A stretch of 64,000 nt of DNA, taken from assembly GCF_001427875.1 (NCBI RefSeq), contig NZ_LMHK01000001.1:1755228-1819227 (forward strand), written 5' to 3'. The notes under the pieces were generated by a model. It worked only from the letters and a program-made list of their open reading frames with translations. It was not told the origin of the DNA and did no database searches. Of this stretch, positions 1-8,075 are shown piece after piece (position 1 is the stretch's first letter; every line of letters starts with the position of its first letter). Made by a program: the position numbers and the translations under genes. The stretch is from Devosia sp. Root685 (lineage in GTDB: Bacteria > Pseudomonadota > Alphaproteobacteria > Rhizobiales > Devosiaceae).

Positions 1-30
1 GCTGCCGCCCTGACGGAGGAACTGGCATGA
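1..30 (+). CDS. gcvPA: Glycine dehydrogenase subunit 1, C-terminal end (partial)
   Basis: Only the last nine codons and the TGA are in the window, reading AAALTEELA. The stop overlaps the ATG of the next gene in an ATGA, the usual arrangement of the split P-protein genes. The identity rests on the neighbour (gcvPB) and on this overlap, not on sequence motifs, because the fragment is too short to recognise by itself. Confidence 0.7.
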   Translation, partial: AAALTEELA

Positions 31-1571
31 GCATGAATACGCAAGGCCGCCCCACGGGCGTCGGCACTGTCGGCACCGGCGCTTCGGGCTCGGCGCTCAT
101 CCCCGATGAACCACTGCTGTTTGAAATCGGCGACACCGAGCATTCCGGCGTCGATCTGCCCGACGTCACTCTGAGCAATGACCGCCTCGGCGGTTTCGGT
201 CGCAAGACCAAGCTCGATCTCGCCGGCCTCACCGAGCCCGAAGCCATGCGCCACTATGTGCGCCTCAGCCGCATGAACCATTCCATCGATAGCGGCATGT
301 ATCCGCTCGGTTCCTGCACGATGAAGCACAATCCGCGCCTCAACGAGAAAATGGCCCGCCTGCCCGGCTTCTCGGACATCCACCCGCTGCAGCCGGTGTC
401 CACCGTGCAAGGCGCGCTGGAAATGATGAACCAGCTCAGTCACTGGCTTCTTACCCTCACCAATACCGCCGCCGTGGCCCTGTCGCCCAAGGCTGGCGCC
501 CATGGTGAACTGCTGGGCATGATGGCCATCAAATCAGCGCAGGAAGCCAGGGGCCAGGCACACCGCAATGTCGTGCTCGTGCCCGACAGCGCCCATGGCA
601 CCAATCCCGCGACCGCGGCCTTCCTCGGCTATCTGGTCAAATCCGTGCCGGCCCGCGAAGACGGCACCGTCGATGTGGAAGCAGTGAAATCGGCTCTCTC
701 GCCCGACGTCGCCGCCATCATGCTGACCAATCCCAATACCTGCGGCCTCTTCGAGCCCCAGGTGATCGAGATTGCCAAGGCAGTGCACGATGCCGGCGCG
801 TTCTTTTACTGCGATGGCGCCAATTTCAATGCCATCATGGGCGTCGTGCGTCCGGGCGATCTCGGCATCGACGCCATGCACATCAACCTCCACAAAACCT
901 TTTCGACGCCGCATGGCGGCGGCGGTCCGGGTGCGGGTCCCGTGGTACTCTCCGAGGCCCTCGCGCCCTTCGCGCCGGTCCCCTTCGTCCGCAAGGGCGC
1001 CAATGGCCTCGAAATGGTCGAGCACATGGAAGGGGACGCCCTTGGCCGGGTGACTGCCTTCCATGGCCAGATGGGCATGTATGTCCGCGCGCTGACCTAT
1101 ATGCTCAGCCATGGCGGCGATGGCCTCGCGCAGGCGGCAGAGGACGCAGTGCTCAACGCGAACTACATCAAGGCGCGCCTGCAGCACATATTCTCTGTGC
1201 CCTTCCCCGATTATCCGACCATGCATGAAGCGCTCTTCGACGACAGCTTCCTCAAGGAAACAGGCGTGTCGACGCTTGATTTCGCCAAGGCGCTGATCGA
1301 CGAAGGTTTCCATCCCATGACCATGTATTTCCCGCTGGTGGTGCATGGCGCCATGCTGATCGAACCCACCGAGAGCGAGAGCAAGCAGACGCTCGATCGC
1401 TTCTGCGACGTGATGGCGGAGCTCGCCACTGACGCCATCGCGGGCAACAAGCAGCGTTTTACCGCGGCCCCGACCAAGGCCCCCCGCCGCCGTCTCGACG
1501 AGACCCGAGCGGCGCGCCAGCCGGTGCTGAAGTGGGAAAAGCCAGCGGACCTGCCGCAGGCAGCCGAATAA
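27..1571 (+). CDS. gcvPB: Glycine dehydrogenase (aminomethyl-transferring) subunit 2
   Basis: This is the PLP-binding subunit of the split P-protein of the glycine cleavage system. It decarboxylates glycine and passes the aminomethyl group to lipoyl-GcvH. The protein has 514 aa, normal for this subunit. The PLP lysine is Lys290 in NLHKTFSTPHGGGGPG, and SAHGTNPATA and the FYCDGANFNA stretch are also family hallmarks. The start is fixed by the ATGA overlap with the upstream gcvPA end, so the two subunits are translationally coupled. A hairpin terminator follows the stop directly. An N-terminal Gly/Thr-rich leader of about 25 aa precedes the conserved domain. Confidence 0.97.
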   Translation: MSMNTQGRPTGVGTVGTGASGSALIPDEPLLFEIGDTEHSGVDLPDVTLSNDRLGGFGRKTKLDLAGLTEPEAMRHYVRLSRMNHSIDSGMYPLGSCTMKHNPRLNEKMARLPGFSDIHPLQPVSTVQGALEMMNQLSHWLLTLTNTAAVALSPKAGAHGELLGMMAIKSAQEARGQAHRNVVLVPDSAHGTNPATAAFLGYLVKSVPAREDGTVDVEAVKSALSPDVAAIMLTNPNTCGLFEPQVIEIAKAVHDAGAFFYCDGANFNAIMGVVRPGDLGIDAMHINLHKTFSTPHGGGGPGAGPVVLSEALAPFAPVPFVRKGANGLEMVEHMEGDALGRVTAFHGQMGMYVRALTYMLSHGGDGLAQAAEDAVLNANYIKARLQHIFSVPFPDYPTMHEALFDDSFLKETGVSTLDFAKALIDEGFHPMTMYFPLVVHGAMLIEPTESESKQTLDRFCDVMAELATDAIAGNKQRFTAAPTKAPRRRLDETRAARQPVLKWEKPADLPQAAE

Positions 1572-1574
1572 AGC

Positions 1575-1600
1575 AAGGGCGGCCGAGAGGCCGCCCTTTT
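1575..1600 (+). terminator. Rho-independent terminator of gcvPB
   Basis: Perfect 10-bp stem AAGGGCGGCC / GGCCGCCCTT with a GAGA tetraloop, ending in TTTT, three bases after the gcvPB stop codon. It separates gcvPB from the convergent lipoprotein gene. Confidence 0.85.
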
Positions 1601-1621
1601 CAATTCCGAGGTTTCAAATCC

Positions 1622-2200
1622 TTAGCCACGCGTATCGAAGCCAACCCAGATGGTGATCGCTTCACCACCAAGATAGGGAATGGCGACATTTTCCACGACC
1701 TTGACGAACTCGGCCGACTGGGCTGGCGGGGTCAGGGCGACGGGGATGGTGTATTTTTCCGAGAACACGGCCTGGCCATCGCGCTCGACCGCAAAGCGGA
1801 TCGGCGCGTTGACCGAAGTCTGGTTGCCGGCGGGCCCAAGCAACACGCGGCCCGAGGCGCCCATATTGACGGTGATGAGGCCATTCGAGACGACGCAATT
1901 GCGCGTCACTTCGTCGATCACGCCCTGATATTGCAGCGCCCTTGCATCGCCGGTGCGGCCGCCGCCATAATAATACATGGCCTCGCCGCCGACGCGCACC
2001 TTGATCGGCGGGCATTCGGTGGCAATGGCCGGCAGCGCATTGGTCTGGGCCTGCGCCACGGCCTGCGGCGTCGCGGTTGCGTTCTGCAGGTTGGCGCTGG
2101 AACTGCCGCCGCCGCCAAACATGCTGCCCATGGAGCAGCCGGCAAGGGCGACGCTGAGGCCGGCCAGAGCGACAAGTCGGGTGAAGGTCGGCTTGGTCAT
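1622..2200 (-). CDS. Predicted lipoprotein of unknown function
   Basis: The protein has 192 aa. It starts with a short lipoprotein signal peptide ending in the lipobox LAGC, followed by a Gly/Ser-rich linker (GSMFGGGGSSS), so it is probably lipid-anchored in the periplasm. The rest is a compact domain containing a Tyr/Gly patch (MYYYGGGRTG) and two spaced cysteines (TECPP, RNCVV) that could form a disulfide. The start at 2200 has GGGAG upstream, so I prefer it to the longer frame starting six codons earlier. I do not recognise a named family with certainty. It is convergent with gcvPB. Confidence 0.75.
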   Translation of the reverse strand: MTKPTFTRLVALAGLSVALAGCSMGSMFGGGGSSSANLQNATATPQAVAQAQTNALPAIATECPPIKVRVGGEAMYYYGGGRTGDARALQYQGVIDEVTRNCVVSNGLITVNMGASGRVLLGPAGNQTSVNAPIRFAVERDGQAVFSEKYTIPVALTPPAQSAEFVKVVENVAIPYLGGEAITIWVGFDTRG

Positions 2201-2218
2201 GGTTATCTCCCGCCTCAA

Positions 2219-2713
2219 TTAAGCGTTTGCCGTTTCTAGCGCCATAAGCACGGCAGGGGCACCGCTGGCGTTGACGCCGGGGGCGTCCTCCACAAAAATA
2301 TCGCTCACCGCGCCATTGCGCACAATCATGGCAGCGCGCGCATAACGCGTGCCCATGCCGCTGGCGGAAAAATCCTTGGCAAGACCGAGCGCCCTGGCGA
2401 GGTCGGCATTACCGTCGGCGATGAATTCGATCGCGCCAAGCGCGTCGGAAGCCTCGGCCCAGGCCTTCATGACATGGGCGTCATTGGCGGCGACGCAGAT
2501 GATGCGGTCGACACCCTTTGCCTTGAGCTTACTGGCATTGGCGAGAAAACCCGGCAAGTGGTTGACGTGGCAGGTGGGCGTAAACGCTCCCGGAACGGAG
2601 AACAGCACCACTGTGCCCGAGCCAAGGACGGCGTCGCTGGTGGTTTCGGCTACGCCGGACGCATTCACCAGCTTGATCCCAACCGAAGGGATCGCATTGC
2701 CACGCTCAATCAT
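2219..2713 (-). CDS. Peroxiredoxin, Prx5/AhpE-like (TSA/AhpC family)
   Basis: Thiol peroxidase of the Prx5 group, 164 aa, which reduces hydroperoxides using a glutathione- or thioredoxin-type partner. The peroxidatic cysteine is in PGAFTPTCHVNHLPGF, the diagnostic PxxxTxxC motif. A second Cys (RIICVAAND) lies at the position typical of bacterial Prx5. The start chosen, MIERGNAIPSV, matches the usual N-terminus of the family; the open frame extends 45 codons further upstream but that part has no family character. No good Shine-Dalgarno is visible. The gene lies between a lipoprotein gene and a DsbD-alpha domain gene on the same strand. Confidence 0.93.
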   Translation of the reverse strand: MIERGNAIPSVGIKLVNASGVAETTSDAVLGSGTVVLFSVPGAFTPTCHVNHLPGFLANASKLKAKGVDRIICVAANDAHVMKAWAEASDALGAIEFIADGNADLARALGLAKDFSASGMGTRYARAAMIVRNGAVSDIFVEDAPGVNASGAPAVLMALETANA

Positions 2714-2825
2714 AAGAGGATTTGCCCCATGCCCATTGGCGACTAGACATCGCCATACTCCAAAAACGCTATCCCGCGATAGGCGGCTTGGCCGCTCGTT
2801 ACAAGCCCAAAGGGCCTGTCGGGGA

Positions 2826-3644
2826 TTAATTGCTCGCCGGACCAGCACTAATGGTTCGCGAAAGCTCGAAAGCTCCCATACCGGTCATGAACGACACCTG
2901 AACGTCCTCGCCCTCGAGAGTACTATTCTCGGTTTTCGTCAGAATAGGAAGCAGCACTAGGCCGTCTTGCGGGCTTTTTTGCGGCACGCCAAAGAGCGGC
3001 GTCCCCGTTTCGGTGGCAACGATCAGCGTCGAGATATCGACCGTATCCTCATCGAGCCAAACCGCCAGGGTCTTGTCCTGCGGACGATACTCTATCTTCC
3101 CGATGGGCTCTTCGCCCTCGCTCCAGGCGATTGGCGCCTCGGACAGCGCCTGCTTGATCCGCAGAGCATTGGGCCGGTCGGGCTCGGCATCGGTCAGCGG
3201 CAGAGCGAAATTGGCCTGGGCCGGCAGGCAGATGTCCGAACAGATGCCGAGCATCGCCGAAACCACGACATTGCCCGTCGGATCATCGGCGTTTACCGCG
3301 ATGGGCAGCATCGTATTGCCGAAATAGGCGAAATCGACATAGCCCGAACTTGTATCGAGCTTGGGATGCGGCCAGACGATCTCAGCCGATTTGACGCCGT
3401 CGGACCCGGCAAAATCAAGTTCGGCCGGAAAACCGGTTTCGCCGGGTACGCGCCAATAGGTTTTGGTATTGTCGGGCATTTCGATTTCAAGACCGAAAAG
3501 CGCCGCCCCGTCGGGCCTGACCTGACCCGCGCTCACCAGGCGCAGCTTTACCCCGGGTACAACTTCTTGCCATTCCGTTTCCCCCGCGAGGGGAGCGGAA
3601 ACAAGCAGCAGCGAAGCGATGGTAGCGAGGGCAAGATTACACAT
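2826..3644 (-). CDS. DsbD alpha-like domain protein (periplasmic thiol-disulfide interchange)
   Basis: Exported protein of 272 aa with a signal peptide ending near SAPLAGE. The body resembles the periplasmic N-terminal (alpha) domain of DsbD/ScsB, with the cysteine pair GICSDICLPAQ, where nDsbD carries its redox disulfide. The transmembrane and C-terminal thioredoxin domains of full DsbD are absent, so it would need a separate membrane electron donor such as a CcdA-type protein, none of which is in this window. The ATG at 3644 is preferred to a TTG two codons earlier. It is divergent from yqgE. The exact role is inferred. Confidence 0.85.
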   Translation of the reverse strand: MCNLALATIASLLLVSAPLAGETEWQEVVPGVKLRLVSAGQVRPDGAALFGLEIEMPDNTKTYWRVPGETGFPAELDFAGSDGVKSAEIVWPHPKLDTSSGYVDFAYFGNTMLPIAVNADDPTGNVVVSAMLGICSDICLPAQANFALPLTDAEPDRPNALRIKQALSEAPIAWSEGEEPIGKIEYRPQDKTLAVWLDEDTVDISTLIVATETGTPLFGVPQKSPQDGLVLLPILTKTENSTLEGEDVQVSFMTGMGAFELSRTISAGPASN

Positions 3645-3775
3645 GGGCAAGCCATTAGCGCAGCAGAGGATGAAGGAATAGCTGACGTGAGTTCAGGCCT
3701 TCGTGAAGGCTTTGGGTTTACCTCACGGCCTGCAAGCGCTTGGCAGACATGCGCCCGGGGATTAAAATCAAAGCC

Positions 3776-4351
3776 ATGAACACACTTGAAGGACAGTTCC
3801 TGGTGGCCATGCCGGGCATGGAGGATGAGCGCTTCGCCGAAAGCGTCATTTTGCTTGTGGGCCATGGCGACGAGGGCGCCATGGGACTCGTCGTCAATCA
3901 CGAGCTTGCCAATCTCACCTTTGCCGACATTCTCGACGAACTCGACCTCGGCGATCCCGATGCCGTTATCCGCCTGCCCGACCGCATCCGCGATCGCTCC
4001 GTGCTGCGCGGTGGCCCGGTGGAAAAGAGCCGCGGCTTCGTGCTGCACACGGCGGATTACCATAGCGGCAATACCTACAAGGTCACCGAGGAGATCGGAC
4101 TGACGGCAACGCTGGATGTGCTAAAAGCCATGGCCTTTGGCCCGGCGCCGAAGGCGTCGCTGTTCGCACTGGGCTGTTGCGGCTGGAGCCCCGGCCAGCT
4201 CGAACGGGAAATTGCCGAGAACGGCTGGCTGACCGTGCCGTTCAACCGCGAACTGCTGTTCGATGTACCGGTAGAAGAGCGCTACGAAAAGGCGCTCGAA
4301 AGCCTCCACATTACGCGAGCGACGCTCAGTCCCGACGCTGGGCACGCCTAG
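3776..4351 (+). CDS. YqgE/AlgH family protein (DUF179)
   Basis: The 191-aa protein matches the YqgE/AlgH family over its full length: GQFLVAMPGMEDERF at the N-terminus, GAMGLVVNH, LRGGPVEKSRGFVLH and LGCCGWSPGQLE. The biochemical role of the family is not established; AlgH has been linked to alginate regulation and protein quality control. I chose MNTLEGQF as the start from family alignment; an in-frame ATG at 3749 would add nine residues. It is divergent from the DsbD-alpha gene with about 130 nt between, which must hold both promoters, and convergent with the GGDEF/EAL gene across a perfect hairpin. Confidence 0.92.
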   Translation: MNTLEGQFLVAMPGMEDERFAESVILLVGHGDEGAMGLVVNHELANLTFADILDELDLGDPDAVIRLPDRIRDRSVLRGGPVEKSRGFVLHTADYHSGNTYKVTEEIGLTATLDVLKAMAFGPAPKASLFALGCCGWSPGQLEREIAENGWLTVPFNRELLFDVPVEERYEKALESLHITRATLSPDAGHA

Positions 4352-4360
4352 GCGTTGCTG

Positions 4361-4398
4361 CTTTCTTCACCTCTCCCCCAAAGGAGAGGTGAAGAAAG
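4361..4398. repeat. Family A palindromic repeat / bidirectional hairpin
   Basis: Perfect 16-bp inverted repeat (CTTTCTTCACCTCTCC and its complement) with a 6-nt loop, placed between two convergent genes, where it can act as a terminator for both. The CTTCACCTCTCC core recurs at 31513-31544 in a divergent region, so it is a dispersed repeat rather than a gene-specific terminator. Confidence 0.8.
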
Positions 4399-4399
4399 G

Positions 4400-7273
4400 C
4401 TACCGCCCCAATTGCGCCAGCAGCTTTTTCGCCATTTCCGGTCCCGTCATGGCCGTGCCAAAGGCAAAGCCTTGGGCGAAGCGGCAATTGAGCTGGCGCA
4501 GGCGCTCGATCTCGTCGAGCGTTTCGACGCCCTCAGCTACGACCATCAGATCGAGATCTTCGGCCAGTCCGACAATGGCGCGGATGATCGGCGCTTGCGT
4601 ATGGGGAATGCCGGTCTCGGTGCCCATCTTGACGAAGGCGGCCGGAATTTTGATCGTGTCGAAGGGGAAGCGGTGCAGGTAGCCCAGCGATGAGCTACCG
4701 GTGCCGAAATCGTCGAGCGCCAGACCAAGGCCAAGGCTGCGCAGGGCTTCGAGCATATAGGCAGAGTGCTCGGGATTGCTCATCACCTGCCCCTCGGTGA
4801 TTTCAAGCTTCAGGTGCCCCGCCAGGGTCTTGTCCTGCGAAACGAGATTGCGCAGGTCATTGAGCAGGGTTTCGGTCGCCAGCTGCGTCGGCGAAAGATT
4901 GACCGAGATGAAGAAATCTTCGGGCAGGCCGATCGTCGTCATCCAATCCTTGGCCTGTGCCGCAGCCTGTTCGAAGGCTAGGCGGCCGAGCTTTTCGATC
5001 TGGCCCGAACGCTCCGCGAGCGGCACGAATTCATCGGGGTTGACCACGCCGCGGGTCGGATGGTTCCAGCGCATCAGCGCTTCGGCGCCGATAATCTGGC
5101 CCGAACTGATATTCATCACCGGCTGATACTGCACATGCAGTTCGCCCTGCCGCATGCCGCGCTCGAGGTCTTCCTCGCTGGCGCGGTTGTAATTGGCGAT
5201 GGAGCGGGCCGAGGCGCGATAGGCTTCGATGCGGTCGCCGCCGAGGCGCTTGGCGTAATACATGGCCAATTCGGCATCGCGCAGCACATCGGCCGCTTCC
5301 GCCGGATTGCCATCGTAGATGGTAACGCCGATCGAGGCCGAAATGGTGAGATCGCGGTCGCCGAAATTGAACGGGGCCTTTAGCGCCTTGCGGATTTGCT
5401 CGGCGTTTTCGGCAATCTTGCCGGCGGTCTGTTCGGAGGCGAGAATCACCGCGAACTGATCGCCTGATATGCGCGCCACGGTATCGAGCGGACGCATGAC
5501 GCGGGCGATGCGGCGCGAAATGGCGAGCAGCACCGAGTCCGCTGCCGAATGGCCGATCCGCTCTTCGAGCTCCATGAACCGGTCGATGTCGATGAGGAAC
5601 ACAGCCGGTTTGGTGCCGCCGGGCTGGCGCGCACGTACCAGAGCGCGTTCGAGCCGGTCGAGCAACAGTTGGCGGTTCGGCAGACCCGTGAGGCTGTCAT
5701 GCACAGCGTCGTGGAGCAGGCGCTCGCGGGCGGCGCGGTCCTCGGTGACATCCTGCAAGGTGCCGACGATGCGGTTGACCTGGCCATCGCCGCCCAGCAC
5801 CGGTTTCACCCGCATGCGGAAGGTACGGTAATTACCGTCGTGGCCGGCAATGCGCATATCGGCCGAAACCTTGCCGCGGCGCAGTTCCACCAGCGTATCG
5901 AAGGCGGTGCGGAAACGGTCGCGGTCGTCGGGATGCACGCGATCGAGCCAACGCTTGATGGCGCCGCGCAGAGCGCCGCGCTTTTCCCCAAGCCGGGTGG
6001 ACAGTTCATCGCCAACGCTGACGCGGTCGCGATCGATATTCCAGTCAAAAACGAAGTCACCCGAGCCGGTCAGCGCCAGCGCGCGGCGCTCGACCTCGCT
6101 GAGGGTGCCGATGGTCACCTGCCCCTCCGAGAAGGCATGTTGCACCGCGGTAAAGCCAAGCAGCATGACGACCAGCACGAGACCGCCACCCACGGCGGGT
6201 TGAGCGACGTCATTGGAGACCTGACCCGAAATCACCAGCCAGGAATAGAACAGCCAGGCAATGAAGATGATCCAGGTCGGCACCAGCAGCACGGCACGAT
6301 CATAACCGCGCAGCGCCAGCAAGAGGATCAGGAAGAAGCCCGAAAGCCCCAGCAGCGCCAGCACCAGACGCGAAATGGTCGCGGCAATCTCGGGCTGGAA
6401 GAAGGCAAAGCCGAAGAGTGCCAGAAACAGCGCCGAAAGCCCCAGTGCCAGATGGATGAAGCGCAGGTGCCAGCGATGGAGGTTCAAATAAATGAACAGG
6501 AACCCGGCAAGGGTCGTGGCTATGCCCGCCTCCGCGGCAGCGCGCAGCGGCTGCAGCCCACCGGCAGAGAGCCCGAACAGGCGACCCAAAATACCGAAAT
6601 CAATGAGCAGATAGGCCAGCACCGCCCAGGCGAATGCCGCCGTCGCCGGAAATACCCCGCGCCCCTTGACCACGAACATGATGGTCAAAAACACCGCGGC
6701 AAGCGAAGCGACGCCCAGCACCACGCCGCGGAAGAGCGTGAAGGAATTGACATAGTCGCGATAGGCGTTCGGCTGCCAGAGATAGAGTTCGGGCAGCGCG
6801 CCGGACGACAGCTCGGCAATCAGCGTCACTGTCGAACCGGGGTCGAGCGTGACCTCGAAAACGTCTGCTTCCGGATCGGTCAGTTTGACCGGCCGAATAC
6901 CGGCGCTTGGCGTCACCGCCGTGATGCGCGCATCGCCGAGATCGGGCTGGAACACGCCGGAGCCCGGCAGGCGATAAAAGGGCGCAACGAGCAGGCGCTC
7001 GATCTGCTGGTCGGAATCGTTACGCAGGGCAAAGAGCGCGAAGGAGGGATTGGTCCCCTGCTCGCTCGCCAGCACCTCGATGCGGCGAATAATGCCGTCG
7101 GCGTCAGGCGCGGTCGAAAGCTGCACGCGGCCCTCAGTCCCGGGCACGATCTCGATGACATCGGATAGATTGACGGCATTCACGTCCTCGGGGACGGAAA
7201 TGACTTCGAACGCCTGGGCGGGCAACGCAAAAGCGAGCGCAAGCAAGATTGCGAGGGCAAAAAAGGGACGCAT
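4400..7273 (-). CDS. Membrane PAS-GGDEF-EAL protein with 7TM sensor (c-di-GMP signalling)
   Basis: 957 aa. Order: signal peptide (1-22), an extracytoplasmic domain resembling 7TMR-DISM extracellular modules (about 25-170), a run of transmembrane helices (about 185-390), a PAS domain with a VHPDDRDRF-type motif (about 405-520), GGDEF and EAL. The GGDEF active site is degenerate (RISGDQF), so cyclase activity is unlikely and it may only bind GTP. EAL has GAEALMRW, NLSPTQ, LKLEITEG, DDFGTG and EGVE, as in active c-di-GMP phosphodiesterases, but the usual KID triplet reads KIP. Phosphodiesterase activity is therefore likely but not certain. ATG at 7273 is preferred to the adjacent TTG. Confidence 0.93.
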   Translation of the reverse strand: MRPFFALAILLALAFALPAQAFEVISVPEDVNAVNLSDVIEIVPGTEGRVQLSTAPDADGIIRRIEVLASEQGTNPSFALFALRNDSDQQIERLLVAPFYRLPGSGVFQPDLGDARITAVTPSAGIRPVKLTDPEADVFEVTLDPGSTVTLIAELSSGALPELYLWQPNAYRDYVNSFTLFRGVVLGVASLAAVFLTIMFVVKGRGVFPATAAFAWAVLAYLLIDFGILGRLFGLSAGGLQPLRAAAEAGIATTLAGFLFIYLNLHRWHLRFIHLALGLSALFLALFGFAFFQPEIAATISRLVLALLGLSGFFLILLLALRGYDRAVLLVPTWIIFIAWLFYSWLVISGQVSNDVAQPAVGGGLVLVVMLLGFTAVQHAFSEGQVTIGTLSEVERRALALTGSGDFVFDWNIDRDRVSVGDELSTRLGEKRGALRGAIKRWLDRVHPDDRDRFRTAFDTLVELRRGKVSADMRIAGHDGNYRTFRMRVKPVLGGDGQVNRIVGTLQDVTEDRAARERLLHDAVHDSLTGLPNRQLLLDRLERALVRARQPGGTKPAVFLIDIDRFMELEERIGHSAADSVLLAISRRIARVMRPLDTVARISGDQFAVILASEQTAGKIAENAEQIRKALKAPFNFGDRDLTISASIGVTIYDGNPAEAADVLRDAELAMYYAKRLGGDRIEAYRASARSIANYNRASEEDLERGMRQGELHVQYQPVMNISSGQIIGAEALMRWNHPTRGVVNPDEFVPLAERSGQIEKLGRLAFEQAAAQAKDWMTTIGLPEDFFISVNLSPTQLATETLLNDLRNLVSQDKTLAGHLKLEITEGQVMSNPEHSAYMLEALRSLGLGLALDDFGTGSSSLGYLHRFPFDTIKIPAAFVKMGTETGIPHTQAPIIRAIVGLAEDLDLMVVAEGVETLDEIERLRQLNCRFAQGFAFGTAMTGPEMAKKLLAQLGR

Positions 7274-7457
7274 CAAGAGCAGCTAATTCCCACACAAGGC
7301 TTCATTGTGGCGGCAGTCGGCCTGTTCAACAGCCAGGCGAACCTACCAAAGTCGTTGGCAACCTCCGAAGGGGCGCACTCTTGGTAAGGGAGATTGCCCC
7401 TTGCGGCAAGCCGGGCGGCACTATGCGATGTGGAATCGTGCCCTTTGCCCGCGTAAG

Positions 7458-8072
7458 TCACGCCACGCGATCGTGCCGGGCAAGCCGAAAACTGTCCCAG
7501 CGTTCGCGCGTCAGGCCCATGAGCACATGGTCTTCCCAGCGCCCGTCGATCTGCAGATAGCGCTCGGCGAAGCCTTCTTCGATGAAGCCATTTTTTTCGA
7601 GCACGCGGCGCGAGGCCGTGTTGTGGGGCAAGAAGGCGGCGTGCGCGCGATGAAGATCCAGCGTTTCGAAAATGAAGCGCAGCGCCATCTCCACAGCCTC
7701 GGTCATCAGCCCCTGCCCGGCATAGGGCTGGCCCATCCAATAGCCGAGATTGACGAATTGCGCGGCCCGCCGGCGGATATTGGAAAGCGTGATACCGCCA
7801 ACCAGTGTCTCCGTGCCGTCATTGAGGAAGACGAAGAAGGTGTAGTCCGTGACCTGCTCGGCCTCCTGCCGGGCGCGGCGCACGCGCATCGAAAAGACGC
7901 GGCGCCCGAGATCGGCCTCGGTCCAGCGCGGCTCGAAAGGTTTGAGGAACTCGTGGCTCTGGCGGCGCAGTTGATACCAGGCGGCATAATCCCGCATTTG
8001 CGGCAGGCGCAGCAAAATGCGGCGCCCCTGCAGCTGGATCAACTGTTCTGGCGAGGACCAGGGCCAGAGCAT
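7458..8072 (-). CDS. GNAT N-acetyltransferase, RimJ/RimL type
   Basis: 204 aa, typical of the RimJ/RimL group that acetylates protein N-termini (ribosomal proteins in the best-known members). Visible features are the LVGGITL beta strand, the acetyl-CoA loop in GYWMGQPYAGQGLMTEA, NTASRRVLEKNGF and the C-terminal EGFAERYLQIDGRWEDHVLM. It begins three bases after the stop of the M16 peptidase gene and is the last member of the thrC-peptidase-GNAT transcription unit. The actual substrate cannot be told from sequence; assigning RimJ itself would be over-precise. Confidence 0.92.
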   Translation of the reverse strand: MLWPWSSPEQLIQLQGRRILLRLPQMRDYAAWYQLRRQSHEFLKPFEPRWTEADLGRRVFSMRVRRARQEAEQVTDYTFFVFLNDGTETLVGGITLSNIRRRAAQFVNLGYWMGQPYAGQGLMTEAVEMALRFIFETLDLHRAHAAFLPHNTASRRVLEKNGFIEEGFAERYLQIDGRWEDHVLMGLTRERWDSFRLARHDRVA

Positions 8073-8075
8073 GAT

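Noticed and set aside
4361..4398. Gene-specific bidirectional terminator only
   Set aside because: The same core occurs between divergent genes at 31513, so I list it as a repeat that may also terminate.
5549..7168. Long plus-strand open frame (539 codons)
   Set aside because: Antisense to the PAS-GGDEF-EAL gene, whose domains are unmistakable; composition of the frame is that of a shadow.
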